Source: Castor canadensis (Eukaryota; Chordata; Mammalia; Rodentia; Castoridae). Taken from it: a stretch of DNA of 64,000 bases. A program made the translations under genes and the position numbers. The stretch is taken from contig NC_133398.1 in the NCBI RefSeq assembly GCF_047511655.1, positions 48,117,638 to 48,181,637 on the forward strand, given 5' to 3'. The notes under the pieces were generated by a model. It made no database searches, was not told the DNA's origin, and worked only from the letters and a program-made list of their open reading frames with translations. Shown here piece after piece: positions 32,170 to 44,400 of the stretch; the first letter of the stretch is position 1; every line of letters starts with the position of its first letter.

Positions 32170-35100
32170 ATTGTTATATTGCTGCCTTCCCTGAAATTGT
32201 GATTCAGTTTCTGAACATGACTAGAAAAAGATATTTAAATATAGAGAGGGCATTTAAATTTGTCTAGCACTCTGGCAGCAAACTAGGGCCATTAATTAAA
32301 TAAATAAGCACTTATAGTCTTCTTGAATATTCTGATATGAACCAGCCAAAAGTGAATACACTGCAATACGTTTATTTGAACACAAAATTTAAAAATTATA
32401 TGAAAAAAATGGTCCTTACAAACTCACTTCTGGAGCAACCATTTGAGCACATCATCAAATCCAATAATAGTGACCTGGTTATGGGTAGAGTTTCACAGAA
32501 ATCTTTTAACTGGAATTCTCCACAGTGACTGACATTCAGGGTCATATAAATAATCAGGGTAGATTTTACTTACAAGCAGAAAAATCTAACAGTAAGCAGA
32601 TGTGTCAGTTCAGAAGTTTCAAGTTGCAGAATCCAGCCACATATATCCTGAATATAAAGCAGTTTCCTTTTTCATATACAGCAAAAACTCTAATAGGAAG
32701 TAGTCGCAGATTAATTGAGCCAGTCCAGGTATGCCATCAGAAACAAAGATTGCTCCCATCATTCTTCACCCTCTTTCAGAGACTGGCCTTCAATTCATAC
32801 AAATTGCTCATGTTTGCAAGATGGCTGCTCCACCTCCAGACATCACATAACATTCCAGGCAGGAAGAATAGAATAGGGCAAAGGGGAAAGCTGGTAGCAT
32901 CTGTGTGTATTCCTCTTTCATCATGAAGGCAAAAAATATTTCCAGAAGACCCCTTAGCAAATATGTGTTTAATTCACCTGAACTGTGTCAAATAGTCACT
33001 ATAAACTGCAAAGAAAACTGGGAAATCAAACATTCAATTTTCTAGTCCCTAAATTAGAGTTAAAAAGGAAGGAGGGGGTTGAGAATTCATGTGGAGTTAG
33101 CCAAATTACAAGGTCTGTCTCAATAGGGCTGACATTTTCCTAAGCAGTATGTTTTCACACTTGGTATCATTAAATCATCACAGCTGTGAGAGTTGATCTT
33201 TGTTCTTTTAATTTTACTAAAGAGGGAAGTAGAATCTAGAGTGGTTAATAAAATTGCCCAAGCTCATGAGGATTGGAATCCGTTTCTGTAGGACTCCAGA
33301 AACCCTGCTTTCTAACATGGGTAAAGAAATCATATCAGCATGCAAACAAAGGCTTTCCCAAGCACTGAGTATTGAACACTTAGAAGGCAGCATGCTGGAG
33401 AATCTTTAAAATCCTTATTAGATTCTTACACAAGGATCTTGTTCTTTCACATAACATAACTTGTTGAGAAAATTCTTCAAGGAGAGAGCCAAGGTCACCT
33501 GGAATTAACCTTTATATCCCATTGGTCACTGAAGCCCTTGCATGGCTTCCAACATTCACCCATTGGTGGCAGAGTTAGAGACAGTGAATTGCTTATTTAA
33601 TACCTGCCTTATATATTTTCCAGACTTGGTGTGCTTTTATTGACTATAATGTAGTCCTTGATGTATGCAAAAAAAAAATACATATCTTTCCCTTTTTCCC
33701 TTCCATAGACTGAGCAGGGCCTGAAATAAATCAAGCCTATAGTCACACTAATAAAAAGAGAAAATGAAACACATTGCTTTGTTCAGGTATTAAATATAAT
33801 CTTTTAAAGTTGTACTAATACTATTTATATAGATTCTATGGAATAGGCTAGGAACTTTTGACAGGATAAATATCTTTGCAGGAGAGTAGTTTTTCTTTTT
33901 TTTAAACATAGCTACAGTTTTGCTTGGGACTTGATATATTTACATCCTGGGAAAATGTTAATTTATATTTAGGTGTATAATTCTTGCAAATTTGCAAATT
34001 CAGTACAACTGTCATCCGCCCTAGGCTCAAGTTCTCCTTATTAATGCTGAGTGCATGGATATGTCTTAATAATATCCAACTGTGTTAACTTCTCCTAGGT
34101 GTAATCTTATCTTTCACAAGGTTAATACATTTAATGTATATACTTACTGGGGCTACTTTTTTTTGTTTGTTTTGTATCACATCTTATGTTTTTCCTCTGT
34201 TAAAAGACCCAATTTCTAAATTCATTATTCATTTCTTTAATCTGTTTTTCAAAATGTCAAGGAAAATACTGTTCTTCCATAGTCAGCATTCCCCTTCTAT
34301 CCATTTTCCCTTTACTAACAACTCCAAGTTCTAGGTTGAAGGAGCAGAAAGGGAGATCACAAAAAAATGCACTTAGTAAAAGTAAATATTTTCCAGAAGG
34401 GCTTCAAAATCAAATTGTTCAAAAGTCATTTGCAAAATGAACAAACAAAAACACTTGCTCAGCCAGATAATGGATATTTTTTTCCAAAAATATCCTTGTA
34501 GTTTTCAATCAGGAGAATGTGGTCAGAGAAAAGTACTTTGTATCTTGACCAGCTAGGTCCTGAGGAAATGGAGACCTTTAATAATTACAAATCTTTATTA
34601 TTATATTATGCTTAATGACATACTACAAAATCCATTCACTATCTCTACCCTCAACTATTTTATAAATTTATGCAAACTACTAGTAAAACAATGTAAGAGG
34701 AAATATTTGAAAAAATGTTTGCAGAAGCCCCTAAGAGCAATTTACATAGAAACAATTATTTTGCTAATTACATATAATTAAAAATAATTCTTATTCTTAT
34801 TCATTAAGGTATATCTCTGAGGGTTTCTTCTAGGCAAGCTTTATTAAGTTGGTGTTAATCAATTAATTAATTAGGCAATTAATTTATATGTCCCAATTCC
34901 TACTGGTCTCTTCCCTTTCCACCCCCCTCTCCCTTTCCCAACTTCTGCCATTCATTAATCCTAGGTAGGAATATATGAACTGAAGTCTGGCTCTTCCTTC
35001 AAAATACAGAATTGGAAAAAATTGTACAAAGTAATTGGTTAAAAAAGGGAAAGACTTGTGTGACCTTAAAGGTTTAGGACCTAAAGGAACCAAATGAGGT

Positions 35101-35819
35101 CAAGACCACACCTTTCCTCCCCTTAGCTGAAAGTCTCCTTCCAATCTATTAAAAGTAGTTTCATATTAGAAGCAATTAAGAGCTGCTGGTTCTTTCCCCT
35201 TCCTCATGGATCAGAGGCTCTTTGAGGAGTGGCATAAAATCTTCTTTAGTGCTTTCCCATGGCTTAGAACAGGCTGCACAACATAAATACACAATTTTTA
35301 AGTGATTAATAAGTAAACAGCTGACATAAAAAGGGAGAGATGCTTCATTAGCTATAAATGCCCTGTTTTCTCTCTGCTTCTTGCTTTCTGTTAGCTGCTA
35401 TAAGGCATCAGTGATGAAAACAGAAGTAGATTACATAGTGTCAGAGAGGTGGTGCTCCATAACCTCTAATAAACATAAATAAATATCATCCACGCGGTTC
35501 TGGAGAAATCACTCAGGAAGTTAGGAAGCTGCTTTGCAGCCACATCCAGAGCGTATAGCACCATGGTAAATTGGAAAAGGAAAGTTGGGTGTAACAGCCT
35601 ATTTGTCCACGCAGGAAAATAAGGTATCCTGTAAGCCTTTCCTATAAATGACAAATTGGAGCCACTGAACTTGGTTCTTGAGACCATTAACAAAATTGAA
35701 AGGGGAGAAAAAATACCGGTGGATGTTTTTCAACTAGGGGCGGGCAGAGTGAAAGCAGCAAGGATCCAAGACTCCCCACAAAGGGAACGAGGGAAGAGGC
35801 ATTTTTATGTTTTCTCACT
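32170..35819. other. Non-coding, repeat-poor; MIR-like piece at 33156-33320
   Basis: No recent transposon or long ORF. 'attttactaaagagggaag' with 'aaattgcccaagctcatgag' at about 33210-33270 suggests a MIR/L2 remnant. Confidence 0.5.
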
Positions 35820-36480
35820 TCCGGGGCCAGCTGGGCCAGCCTGGGTGAGACCCTGGGTGCAGTGATTCCGGGTGGAAGTGTCAGGTCCATAGGTGGGTTG
35901 GAGGAGAGAGGTGTGGGTCGGTCCCTCACTCGGGACTTCCCAGCGCACCTACCGGGACGTTGGTCCCTAGGGAGTCCAGGTTCCTCTCCTGACCCGACCG
36001 CTTCAGACCCAGCTACTCCCCCTGCACGCCGGCAGCCCTCCCAGGTGGGTTCCCTTCTGGGTGCGGGTTCCTGCCCGCCGGCCGCGGGGTCAGGGAGCAG
36101 GGCGTCCTCCTGCAGATTGCGCGCGGGAGGGAGGCTTGGGTTGGTTTTACTCGCCTTTGTCCACCCCGCGACCCGCCCGTCAGTTAACCACCTTGAGATC
36201 CTCCAGGTATCCACCCGCGGTCCCGCAGGTGCTCACTCCGCAACCCACCCTCCAGGTACCCACCCCGCGGTCCTCCAGGTGTCCACCCTGTGAGACCATC
36301 CTCCAGGTGTCCACTCCGCAGCCCGCCCTGCAGGTGCTTATCCCGCGGCCCACCCTCCAGGTGATTCTAACCCCAAAGGAGCGCGGGGAGCAGCAGCCCA
36401 GCATTGTCACGCCTCGCGAAGGCGCACTGAGTGAAGGACGGAGAAACTATTGACCAGTGAATGTCCCGCTCACTCCCCAC
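35820..36480. promoter_or_regulatory. CpG-rich block (CpG-island-like)
   Basis: G+C content and CpG frequency rise sharply against the AT-rich surroundings, with GCGCGCGGG-, CCGGCCGCGG- and CGCGG-type clusters. No TATA box, splice donor or recognisable coding exon was seen in either strand. The right part is a tandem repeat (36204-36363). It could be a CpG-island promoter of a non-coding transcript or simply a GC-rich minisatellite locus. Confidence 0.55.
36204..36363 (+). repeat. Minisatellite of 22-28 bp units, each starting CAGGT
   Basis: Units start at about 36204, 36226, 36253, 36276, 36304 and 36331, with a partial one at 36358. Each begins CAGGT and ends in a C-rich CACCCTC-type stretch with CCGCGG variants. 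Five of the seven starts read CAGGTG, an E-box core. Confidence 0.85.
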
Positions 36481-36662
36481 CCAACGTCACCCAATCTTCG
36501 CCCCTCTTGTGCTTTCAGCCTTCAGTTTTCGGTTTTAGGGTCTTCCCCTTCAGTGTTTGGATAAAGTCACTGTTTGGTTCGGCTGGAAGTGACCCGATGG
36601 TTTTCCTAGTTATTTGAACGCTGCCTGCAGAAAATACCATATAGGGAGGTGGAAAAAGAGAG

Positions 36663-36664
<2 letters not shown>

Positions 36665-36730
<66 letters not shown>
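36665..36730. repeat. (GT)n(GA)n compound microsatellite
   Basis: About sixteen GT units, a short AAA break, then about fifteen GA units. Confidence 0.95.
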
Positions 36731-36733
<3 letters not shown>

Positions 36734-37400
36734 TCCTAGGGGAAGAGCAGGGGGCTTCCCTCTCCTGAAGGACAGACAGAATGATACATACTGTCATTAA
36801 CAGTTTTGACCCACCCAGACCCCACCCTTCGGTTGCATCCATCACACAGTCATTACAAAGGGGCAGCGCTGTCACATTGCCTGCCCTGCTCCTGGGGCTC
36901 TCGGGCTGGCTTAATGAGGTGCACCCAGCCGGGGCTATTGTGCAGCGCGAATGAGGCAGGAAGGAGACGGCCCGGATCCTAGCAGCTGCTACTCGCAGCA
37001 GCCAGGGCTGCAGAAGCTCCACACAGCAGCTCAGCCCAGACCTCAAGTGGATGGATGCCTCTAGAAGTGTTTTCCTGAAGGAACCCATCAGGCAGTGAAG
37101 ACTGTGGCAGGGCTTAGTGAACTTAGATGGGGCTTTCCTCTCCTGCAGTTGAGCTGGCTGGAGGCAAGTGCAGTCACTCGGGTAACCGCGGGGCTGCTGG
37201 GGGCGGGAGTGGGGGGGGTGTTGCTGTTGGTGGTTTTGAGCCCGTCCTTAGTCAAAAGGCGGCTTGGATCAATTTCCCCTCCAATCACTCAACTCTCCCT
37301 TTTACCTTTTGTTTTGTTCGCTTGGCTTTTTCCACCCCCTATCCCTCCCTGGTTTGGTCTGAACCGTGAGTCTTGCTCTGGGGTTTGATTGTGCATTTAA
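36731..37400. other. Moderately GC-rich block, possible regulatory or non-coding exon sequence
   Basis: Between 36880 and 37260 the sequence is GC-rich and unique-looking, with several CAGCTG/CAGCAG elements and no retroposon. Open frames on both strands give no recognisable protein, and the longer minus-strand one runs into the microsatellite. Confidence 0.35.
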
Positions 37401-40400
37401 ATGTAATTCTGATTGGTGTATGTTCTCTCCTTTTTGTTGTGATTACTAGAGATACTTTAGTCCTGCCTTCCCAGTTCTGCGCCCTGCACAAGCAGTTTTG
37501 AAAAATTAAGTGCAAAAAGCATGACAAAGCAATATGAGGTTGCTGTGGTAAGTGAACTTTTAAACCAAAAATTACCATTTATTCTTGTATGCTCTGTCTG
37601 TGGGTGGCTTAAGGTATATACACACACACAAAGGGTTGGGGGCTGGGAGGAGGGGGTGACTAAACAAACAGAAAACAGTACTTCTAATTTTGTTTTTCTC
37701 TCTACTATGATTTCTGTATTTATTTGATACTACTGGGATGGTAATGGCCTTGCTGCATTTAAAGTCGGTGAGAGTTAGCAGTCAGTAGGGAAGAGGTAGG
37801 GAAGAGGCCTAGGGAGTTGGGTTATTGTCTGGTTTCAAAAGAACCTTGCAGCTCTGACTTCCTGAACTTGTCACAGTAGTGGGGGTCATTCCTGATGAAA
37901 TCCTAAAGGAGAAAAGGAACAATGGGGTCACCCTTAGCCAGTACAGCTACCTCTATGTCCTCACCTGCACTGTTAGACTTTCCCCTTTCTTCCTCATACT
38001 TCCTCAGGTAGCAACATTAAAAGCCATCATTCTTAGACAAATTTTAATAGCTGAATGATAACAAATAGTACTTTTGGAAAGTCGTACTCTTATACCTTTC
38101 TTACAACTGCTCCTTTCTCTCACCTTAAAAACTAAAGTACAGATTCATTTAAGGGTCCCTCTTCAGAATCCTTTCTGAATTCCTTTTATTTGTTTTAAAA
38201 TAGGAAATATATGCCAGGGAAAGATTTCTGAGCCTTACTCTTTTATCGCATTGATTTTCTGGGAATGGCTATGCAGTTCAGTATTTGTGGCAAAGTTACC
38301 AATACCAAGTTTGGTGAAAAGCCCAACTTTTGCTCTGGAGAATTCTAAATTGTTTGGCCATATTGGCAGTTTTAAAAAAGAATTAATAGTGCTCAGTAGT
38401 CCTAAAACTTTTCTTTTATCGAGTTGCCTTTTAACAGCCATCTCTATGTTGCCATGGAGATGACTGGGATGCCCTATATTGGAATGGCCTATACAGTCTG
38501 TGATGAGGAAAGCCACCTAAATTTTCAAATTTGAAGGATGGAATGGAAACAATAATACCACCAAAAGGAATTTGTTTTCATTTTGTTAAGTGAGTTATTA
38601 ACTTTAATTTCTATGTGTGTTGATAAGATTGCATGTGCCTATGTTTTTCAAGGTCTAAAATATTTTGAGTATTTATAAACTTACTGTGACCATAGGAAAC
38701 ATAAAAATTTTAGATTGTACTGCAATAAAGATTAGTGTGTTTTATTGGGCGTATATTTTAAACAACTTCTTTGAACAACTGACTTTTTGTTTATTCTATG
38801 ACAACCTATTATCATTTCCCAGAGGCTGTCACAGGAAAGTGATTCTGTGTAAAGCCAGCCTCCAAAGTCACCAGTATTGCTTCTGTCTTGCTATTTGTAA
38901 CTTCTAGCCTTCACGTGATTTTCAGTTTGAAAGCTTCTAAACCAAATGACCAATTAAACTACTAATCTGTTGGTAGATTACAGATTCTTCTGTAGAAGAA
39001 GAATCACGTCTATAAAACTTGTGAAAAAAAAAACTCAGAAGAGTTTGAATTAGAATGTAATATTTTATATTCATAGTATCAAGAATTTCAATAAGGAAAT
39101 TTGTTTTTCTTTGGTACGGTTATTAGACCATAGACAGATAGGTAACAATTTCTTAAATTATATAATTTCATTTTGGATCTTACTACTCAGCTTTCATAGC
39201 TATTTAATTGGTTTTAAATAAACATCTTGAACTATATTTATTTACATAATACTAAAGTAAGAATTCATTATCTATACTGTCTGTATAGATAATTGTAAGC
39301 AAATGTAAGCCCTGTATATATGTAAATTGGATTACTTTGACACTGTAATTGAGAAAATATCTTTAATCAGAGTTATTTTAATCATACCCAATCTCAAAGA
39401 AGCCTTCAACTTTATTCTAGTTTCTACCTACACATTGAAAATAATATTTCAGTGGAAGATACCCATAAAACATTGCTATTTAAAATAAATTGGGTAGTTG
39501 AAAGTTATCTCCTTAATCATAATTAACAGTGTATATAGTTTAAAGGTACTTCAACTTGTAATGCCATATCTTCCTGATATTATCCCTCACTAATTTCAAT
39601 AATTTTGTGCCAATTTTAGGGTTCTAAATATTCTCAATATGAAAATTTCTTCATATCAGAAGGTAGCATTATTCGCTATTATTTCTAGAAAACACAAATA
39701 GTTCTAATATGCTTTTTGCAGAATGTATAAATGTTGTATTTAAGTGATTAAATACATTAGAATTATTAGAAACATTAGAAACACAGTGACCAAGTCCTGA
39801 TTTTGCTAAACCTCAGAATACATTTTGTAAGTAGCAGAAAGCTTGTAATGTTCATAAGGACAAAACTGTGTTTTCAAGTAAGTAATTTTCTTAGAACTAT
39901 TCACTGTTTCCTATAACACTGCTTTACTTTGAGTGAATATATATTCATATCCAGAGGAGAAAAGTGGGTGCGACGGAGGAGCAGAGATGGACGGAGGGCC
40001 AGGTAATTAATGTTATGTTACACAGCAGGTTTGACCCCTTGAGCAAGACATAGGACATGAAATGAACCTGTTAGAAAAGTGGCAAAAAGGAATAGCTGAA
40101 GTAACACTATAATTTTAAAATGAAAAATAAGCTTCATTTAGTACTTCTAATTAATTTTCAATTTAATGTGTATCTCATGAATCAAATACATAATCTAAGA
40201 TAGGTAAGAAGTTAAATTAACTTTAATAGGGGACGTTTATTGTCTATCCATTAGGAACCAGTCATATAGGTAAATGTTTTGTGTATATTATCTGTTACTC
40301 TTCAAAACACTTTAGGTAGCAGGTTTATTTTGCCTAGCTAACTAAATAGCCAAGATCAGACAGCTCATAAACCATGAAGAGAGGATTTGAATTAAAATCT

Positions 40401-41293
40401 GTCTGACTCCAAACTTCGGTCCAAAATGAAACAAACTGATAATCAAATAATAGAAAATGTGAGACAGTCTACAAGATTTAAAAAGACCCTCCACATATTC
40501 TCCACAAATTCTGATTACTTGTTAAATTCGAAACTTTGCATGATTAAATAGTTTTGAAGGAAAACAAAAAAACCCCACTGAAATATTCCTAACTACAGTT
40601 TCAGATTGGGCTTGGATATATTAACATGGTTTGGGACATTAAATATTGAGAAATTATTTTATTTTCTATCCCATCCCCAAAATGAACAAAAGCAGAAGAA
40701 TATTAATTCAATTACAATGACAAGGTATTTTAAAATAAATGCCAATAATTCCTACTTAATAAAAGGAATATCGAGCCTAAAATCAAAGAGTGATTTTTTT
40801 TTTAATTTTGCCAACCTAAATGGGATTTAGTTTTCATTTTGAAAACTTCAAAATTTTGATTATGTTAATACTTGCTAAAATAATAGAATCTTATATGATT
40901 GTATAAGTAGCAAATCATTTGATGATGTTTTTGGTTATAATACTTATTTTCTAAGTTAGAGTTTACCTTGATATACTTCTAATCACTTCATCTCTACTGA
41001 AAGGTTGGGATGTAGATATTGCATCAGTTTATTTATTTATTAATTTAGATCTGTGAAAGTGGTAATACTAAGATTTTATCAAGATAATTCAGTCAAGTCC
41101 CTTTAAGAGGCAATGGAAAAATATTTAAAGACATCATTTACATTCAACAGAAAACTGCTCAGTATTTCATCTAAGAAAAAGTGAAAGCACTTAGAAGACC
41201 TCTATCTGCACTGTTCCTGCTTGTTTTCTGAACATCTTTTTAACAATTGCATGACATTTTTTGAAAATGCAGAGAACTTATTCATAGAAGAGC
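37401..41293. other. AT-rich, repeat-poor non-coding; MIR-like piece at 40226-40430
   Basis: No recent transposon. 'gccaagatcagacagctcat' with 'gaggatttgaattaaaatct' near 40350-40400 is MIR-like. An 11-bp perfect inverted repeat lies at 39267-39293. Confidence 0.5.
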
Positions 41294-41294
41294 A

Positions 41295-41425
41295 TTTGAC
41301 TCTGAGCATGGTGGCTCACCTCTATAACTCCAGCTAACTGGAGAGATTTGAGGCAAGAGGGTCCTGAGTTTGAGGCCAATCTGGCCAACTTAGTAAGAGC
41401 CTATCTCCAAAAAAAAAAAGCCTCA
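41295..41425 (+). mobile_element. B1-like SINE, the only clear one right of 32.2 kb
   Basis: 'gagcatggtggctcacctct', 'gtcctgagtttgaggccaat' and an A-tail of eleven. Diverged from consensus. Confidence 0.85.
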
Positions 41426-44400
41426 AAACAACCAACAATGACTACAAATAAGAACATCTGAATCAATAATCTTGTTGATTGAAGAACTTTTAAAAATTGA
41501 TTCATCATTATCCATTTTTAAAATTCCAGATATCTAGAAAGTGAAATTGTCTAGATCCACATTTATACTATATTACTATGAAAGTACCAATAGATTCTTT
41601 TTCTGGCATAGAATTTAGAACTTTCAAGAACCATGATACGAAGGAGAAAATTGTGAGGCTTCAGGGTTAAGCCCACAGTATTCTAGTAGTGGATCACTGT
41701 AACTAACCTCTGTTTCACTTTGATCTAGGAACCCATGACTTAAAAGGCACGTGATTATTTTTACCCCCAAGAAACTAATTATAGTTACATGCTCATTATA
41801 AATAAAATTCAGGTACAGTTTTTAATCATAGTTAATAAAATATTCATATAATTTTCTATATGATCCTTGATTAAGAAATTTATATTACATTATTATACAC
41901 TAAAATCAAAAGGCTGTGTCTAGATAATTTTCCTTTCCATTCATTCATCAAAAGTGTACAAATCTGGTCATATAAATACATGTAAATATACATATGAAAA
42001 GTTGTTATGTCAATATGAAGCAAATGAGGAAAATTATTGATCAGTTTTTCAGTTTTAAACTTATGGGATAATTAATGCCACAAACTGAATTTAATCTACT
42101 TAATCAGAATATTAAGTACATTTATATTACTAATTAAAAATTCAGAAATATTTTAGGATACGTCCATGGACTATTTTTTCTGCCTCTCCATTATTGCTTT
42201 CTCCTGACTTCAAAATTTTGTTTTCTTGAAAAATTAATAGGAAAACAATAAACTATGCTTAAAGTAGGAATACAAAATAAGAGCACTTTACAGAAGTCAT
42301 TCATAGGTCTTGGAATCCTTCAAGTTGTGTGCCTGTAAATTCAAGTTGAAGGTAGAATCACTTCATTTTGTGTTCAGAGTGAAGCTTTATGTTGTGGACT
42401 TTCGAAGCCTCTCAGGGCTTGAACGTTTCATAGGAAAGGGCAGCAAAATACAAACCAGATACCATTATATTTGGTAGACATTGACAACATCTGCAAAGGC
42501 AGTTAATGGTTTTAATTTTTTAAAATAGAATTTATAAAGTTAATAAAACCTGAGTTCATTCCCACTGAGAACTAAGAATTCAGTTTTTTGAGTGTTTCTT
42601 GTAAAAATAACCATAGAATAGATAGTTTAAAGAACTGATTAACATTATAAATATTTAATGTCCTTTGTTAACAATAATGAGAGCAATAGCAATTTTATGC
42701 TATGGAAATACCTATTATGACACAGATGGTGTTCAATACATACATATGATTCTTACCATGGGTATCAGGACATTTTAATGTGCCTTGGAATACAAACGAA
42801 TGAAATACTTCACTCAACAAACATTATTGAATGTTGACTAGGTTAAGCTTGAAGTCATAGCACTGATGAGAATGCCTGCTGGGAAAGATGGCTGTGCTGT
42901 CAGGTAATGTGCAGTCTGTGTAGGAGGTAGACATGTCAGCAAATGGTTCTATGCAGTGAGATGAGTGGTGTTAAAGTATGTTTAAAGTGCTTTTGGGAAC
43001 ACAGAGGAAGCAATCACCATGCTGCCTGCAGCTGGGGTCAATGTGGTATTTGGGAAGGTGTCTTAGTGGAGGTGAAGTTTTGCAGGTTAACTTGGTTTTC
43101 TTTTTTCCATTAAAAATAATAGTAGAGTTTCAAATAATGTACAGAAAGATGAAGTATACATTTTTCTTATCTTTACATATTGATATGTACTTATGATAAG
43201 GGAAAACAAGGTTTCTGTGTAGGATGCTGTGTTTTTCAAGATTCATTAGTGTAATTTCTCAGACACACTGCCTTTGACAAATGTGCACAACCAGGAAGGC
43301 CTTTAATATATCGATTATGTTAGTGTTTTGTTGCTAGTAGCATAATGGATAAAGCAAAGGCTCCATTTTTATTCTTCTATGCTCAACCAAAAAAAAAAAA
43401 AGTATCTTGCAAACTGTGCAAAGCACACAAAAGCAAAAGTAATTATATAATGTAAGTGCTGAGGGAGAATGCTTGTGAACTGGGCTGCAATGAGAAAGGG
43501 GTTGTAATAAAGAGATTATTTGAGAAGAATTGATATGAAAATGTTTTAAAATAGGAGAGAGTTCTGCTTCATAACAATAGAGCACCATCTTAGGCAATTT
43601 CACTTTCCTTTGTATTGCTTTCACATTTGCAACAGAGAAGGGAATTACTATTAATCTGAAATTTTCCTTATTTATGATTAATTTTCAACATTGATTAGAC
43701 TAAAACCACCCTATTTTTTTTTCTGAAACTCCCAACTGTATGTAGTTTCACTCTGAAAATCCTTCACTCAGGAGTGATTAGAAGTTTGTGTGAATACCAT
43801 TTTGCATTTTGCTCTCTGATACCTTGGCAAAACAGTTTAGCTGGTTCCCGCTGGGATTCTCTCTCTTGGCAACACTTTTTTATTTCCCTGTGTTCATTTT
43901 TAGGAAAATCCTCTCAACATTGTTATATGCATTATTTTATAGGAAGGAAGTATGTAAAATACTCTTGAACTCATTTTACTTGTGAGTTTGAATAGCATTC
44001 AGATTAGAATGATTTCCCCAGAATTTTGTAGGCTTGCCCAATCCAGCTGTATATTTTATATGCTAATGTAAATTCTATTTTTGTTCCCCTTGGGGGTTTA
44101 AGTGATTATAATTGTTGCTCTTCAAAAGCCAAACAGATGATGATTGCTGCTTCAGGAGTATACGAAAAGAAACTGGCTTTCATTAAACCTGCTCATCCAC
44201 TTCATAATTATCTCCATTTTATCTAGCTAAGAAGCAGGAAAAAAATGGCAACTACAGTTCATTGAAGCCAGTTCAGTTATTTAAACATCACTTTATTGAA
44301 CTAGCAGGAGGTGTTAAAGTAGGGAGAATGTTTTCATTCTAACATTGATACATAGCCAGTGGCCCAACTCAAGAGTTAGTTGAGCATCAAATGCCAGAGG

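Noticed and set aside
36606..37088. 160-residue minus-strand open frame
   Set aside because: Its C-terminal half is Ser/Leu and His/Thr dipeptides from the GT/GA microsatellite, and the rest has no family resemblance.
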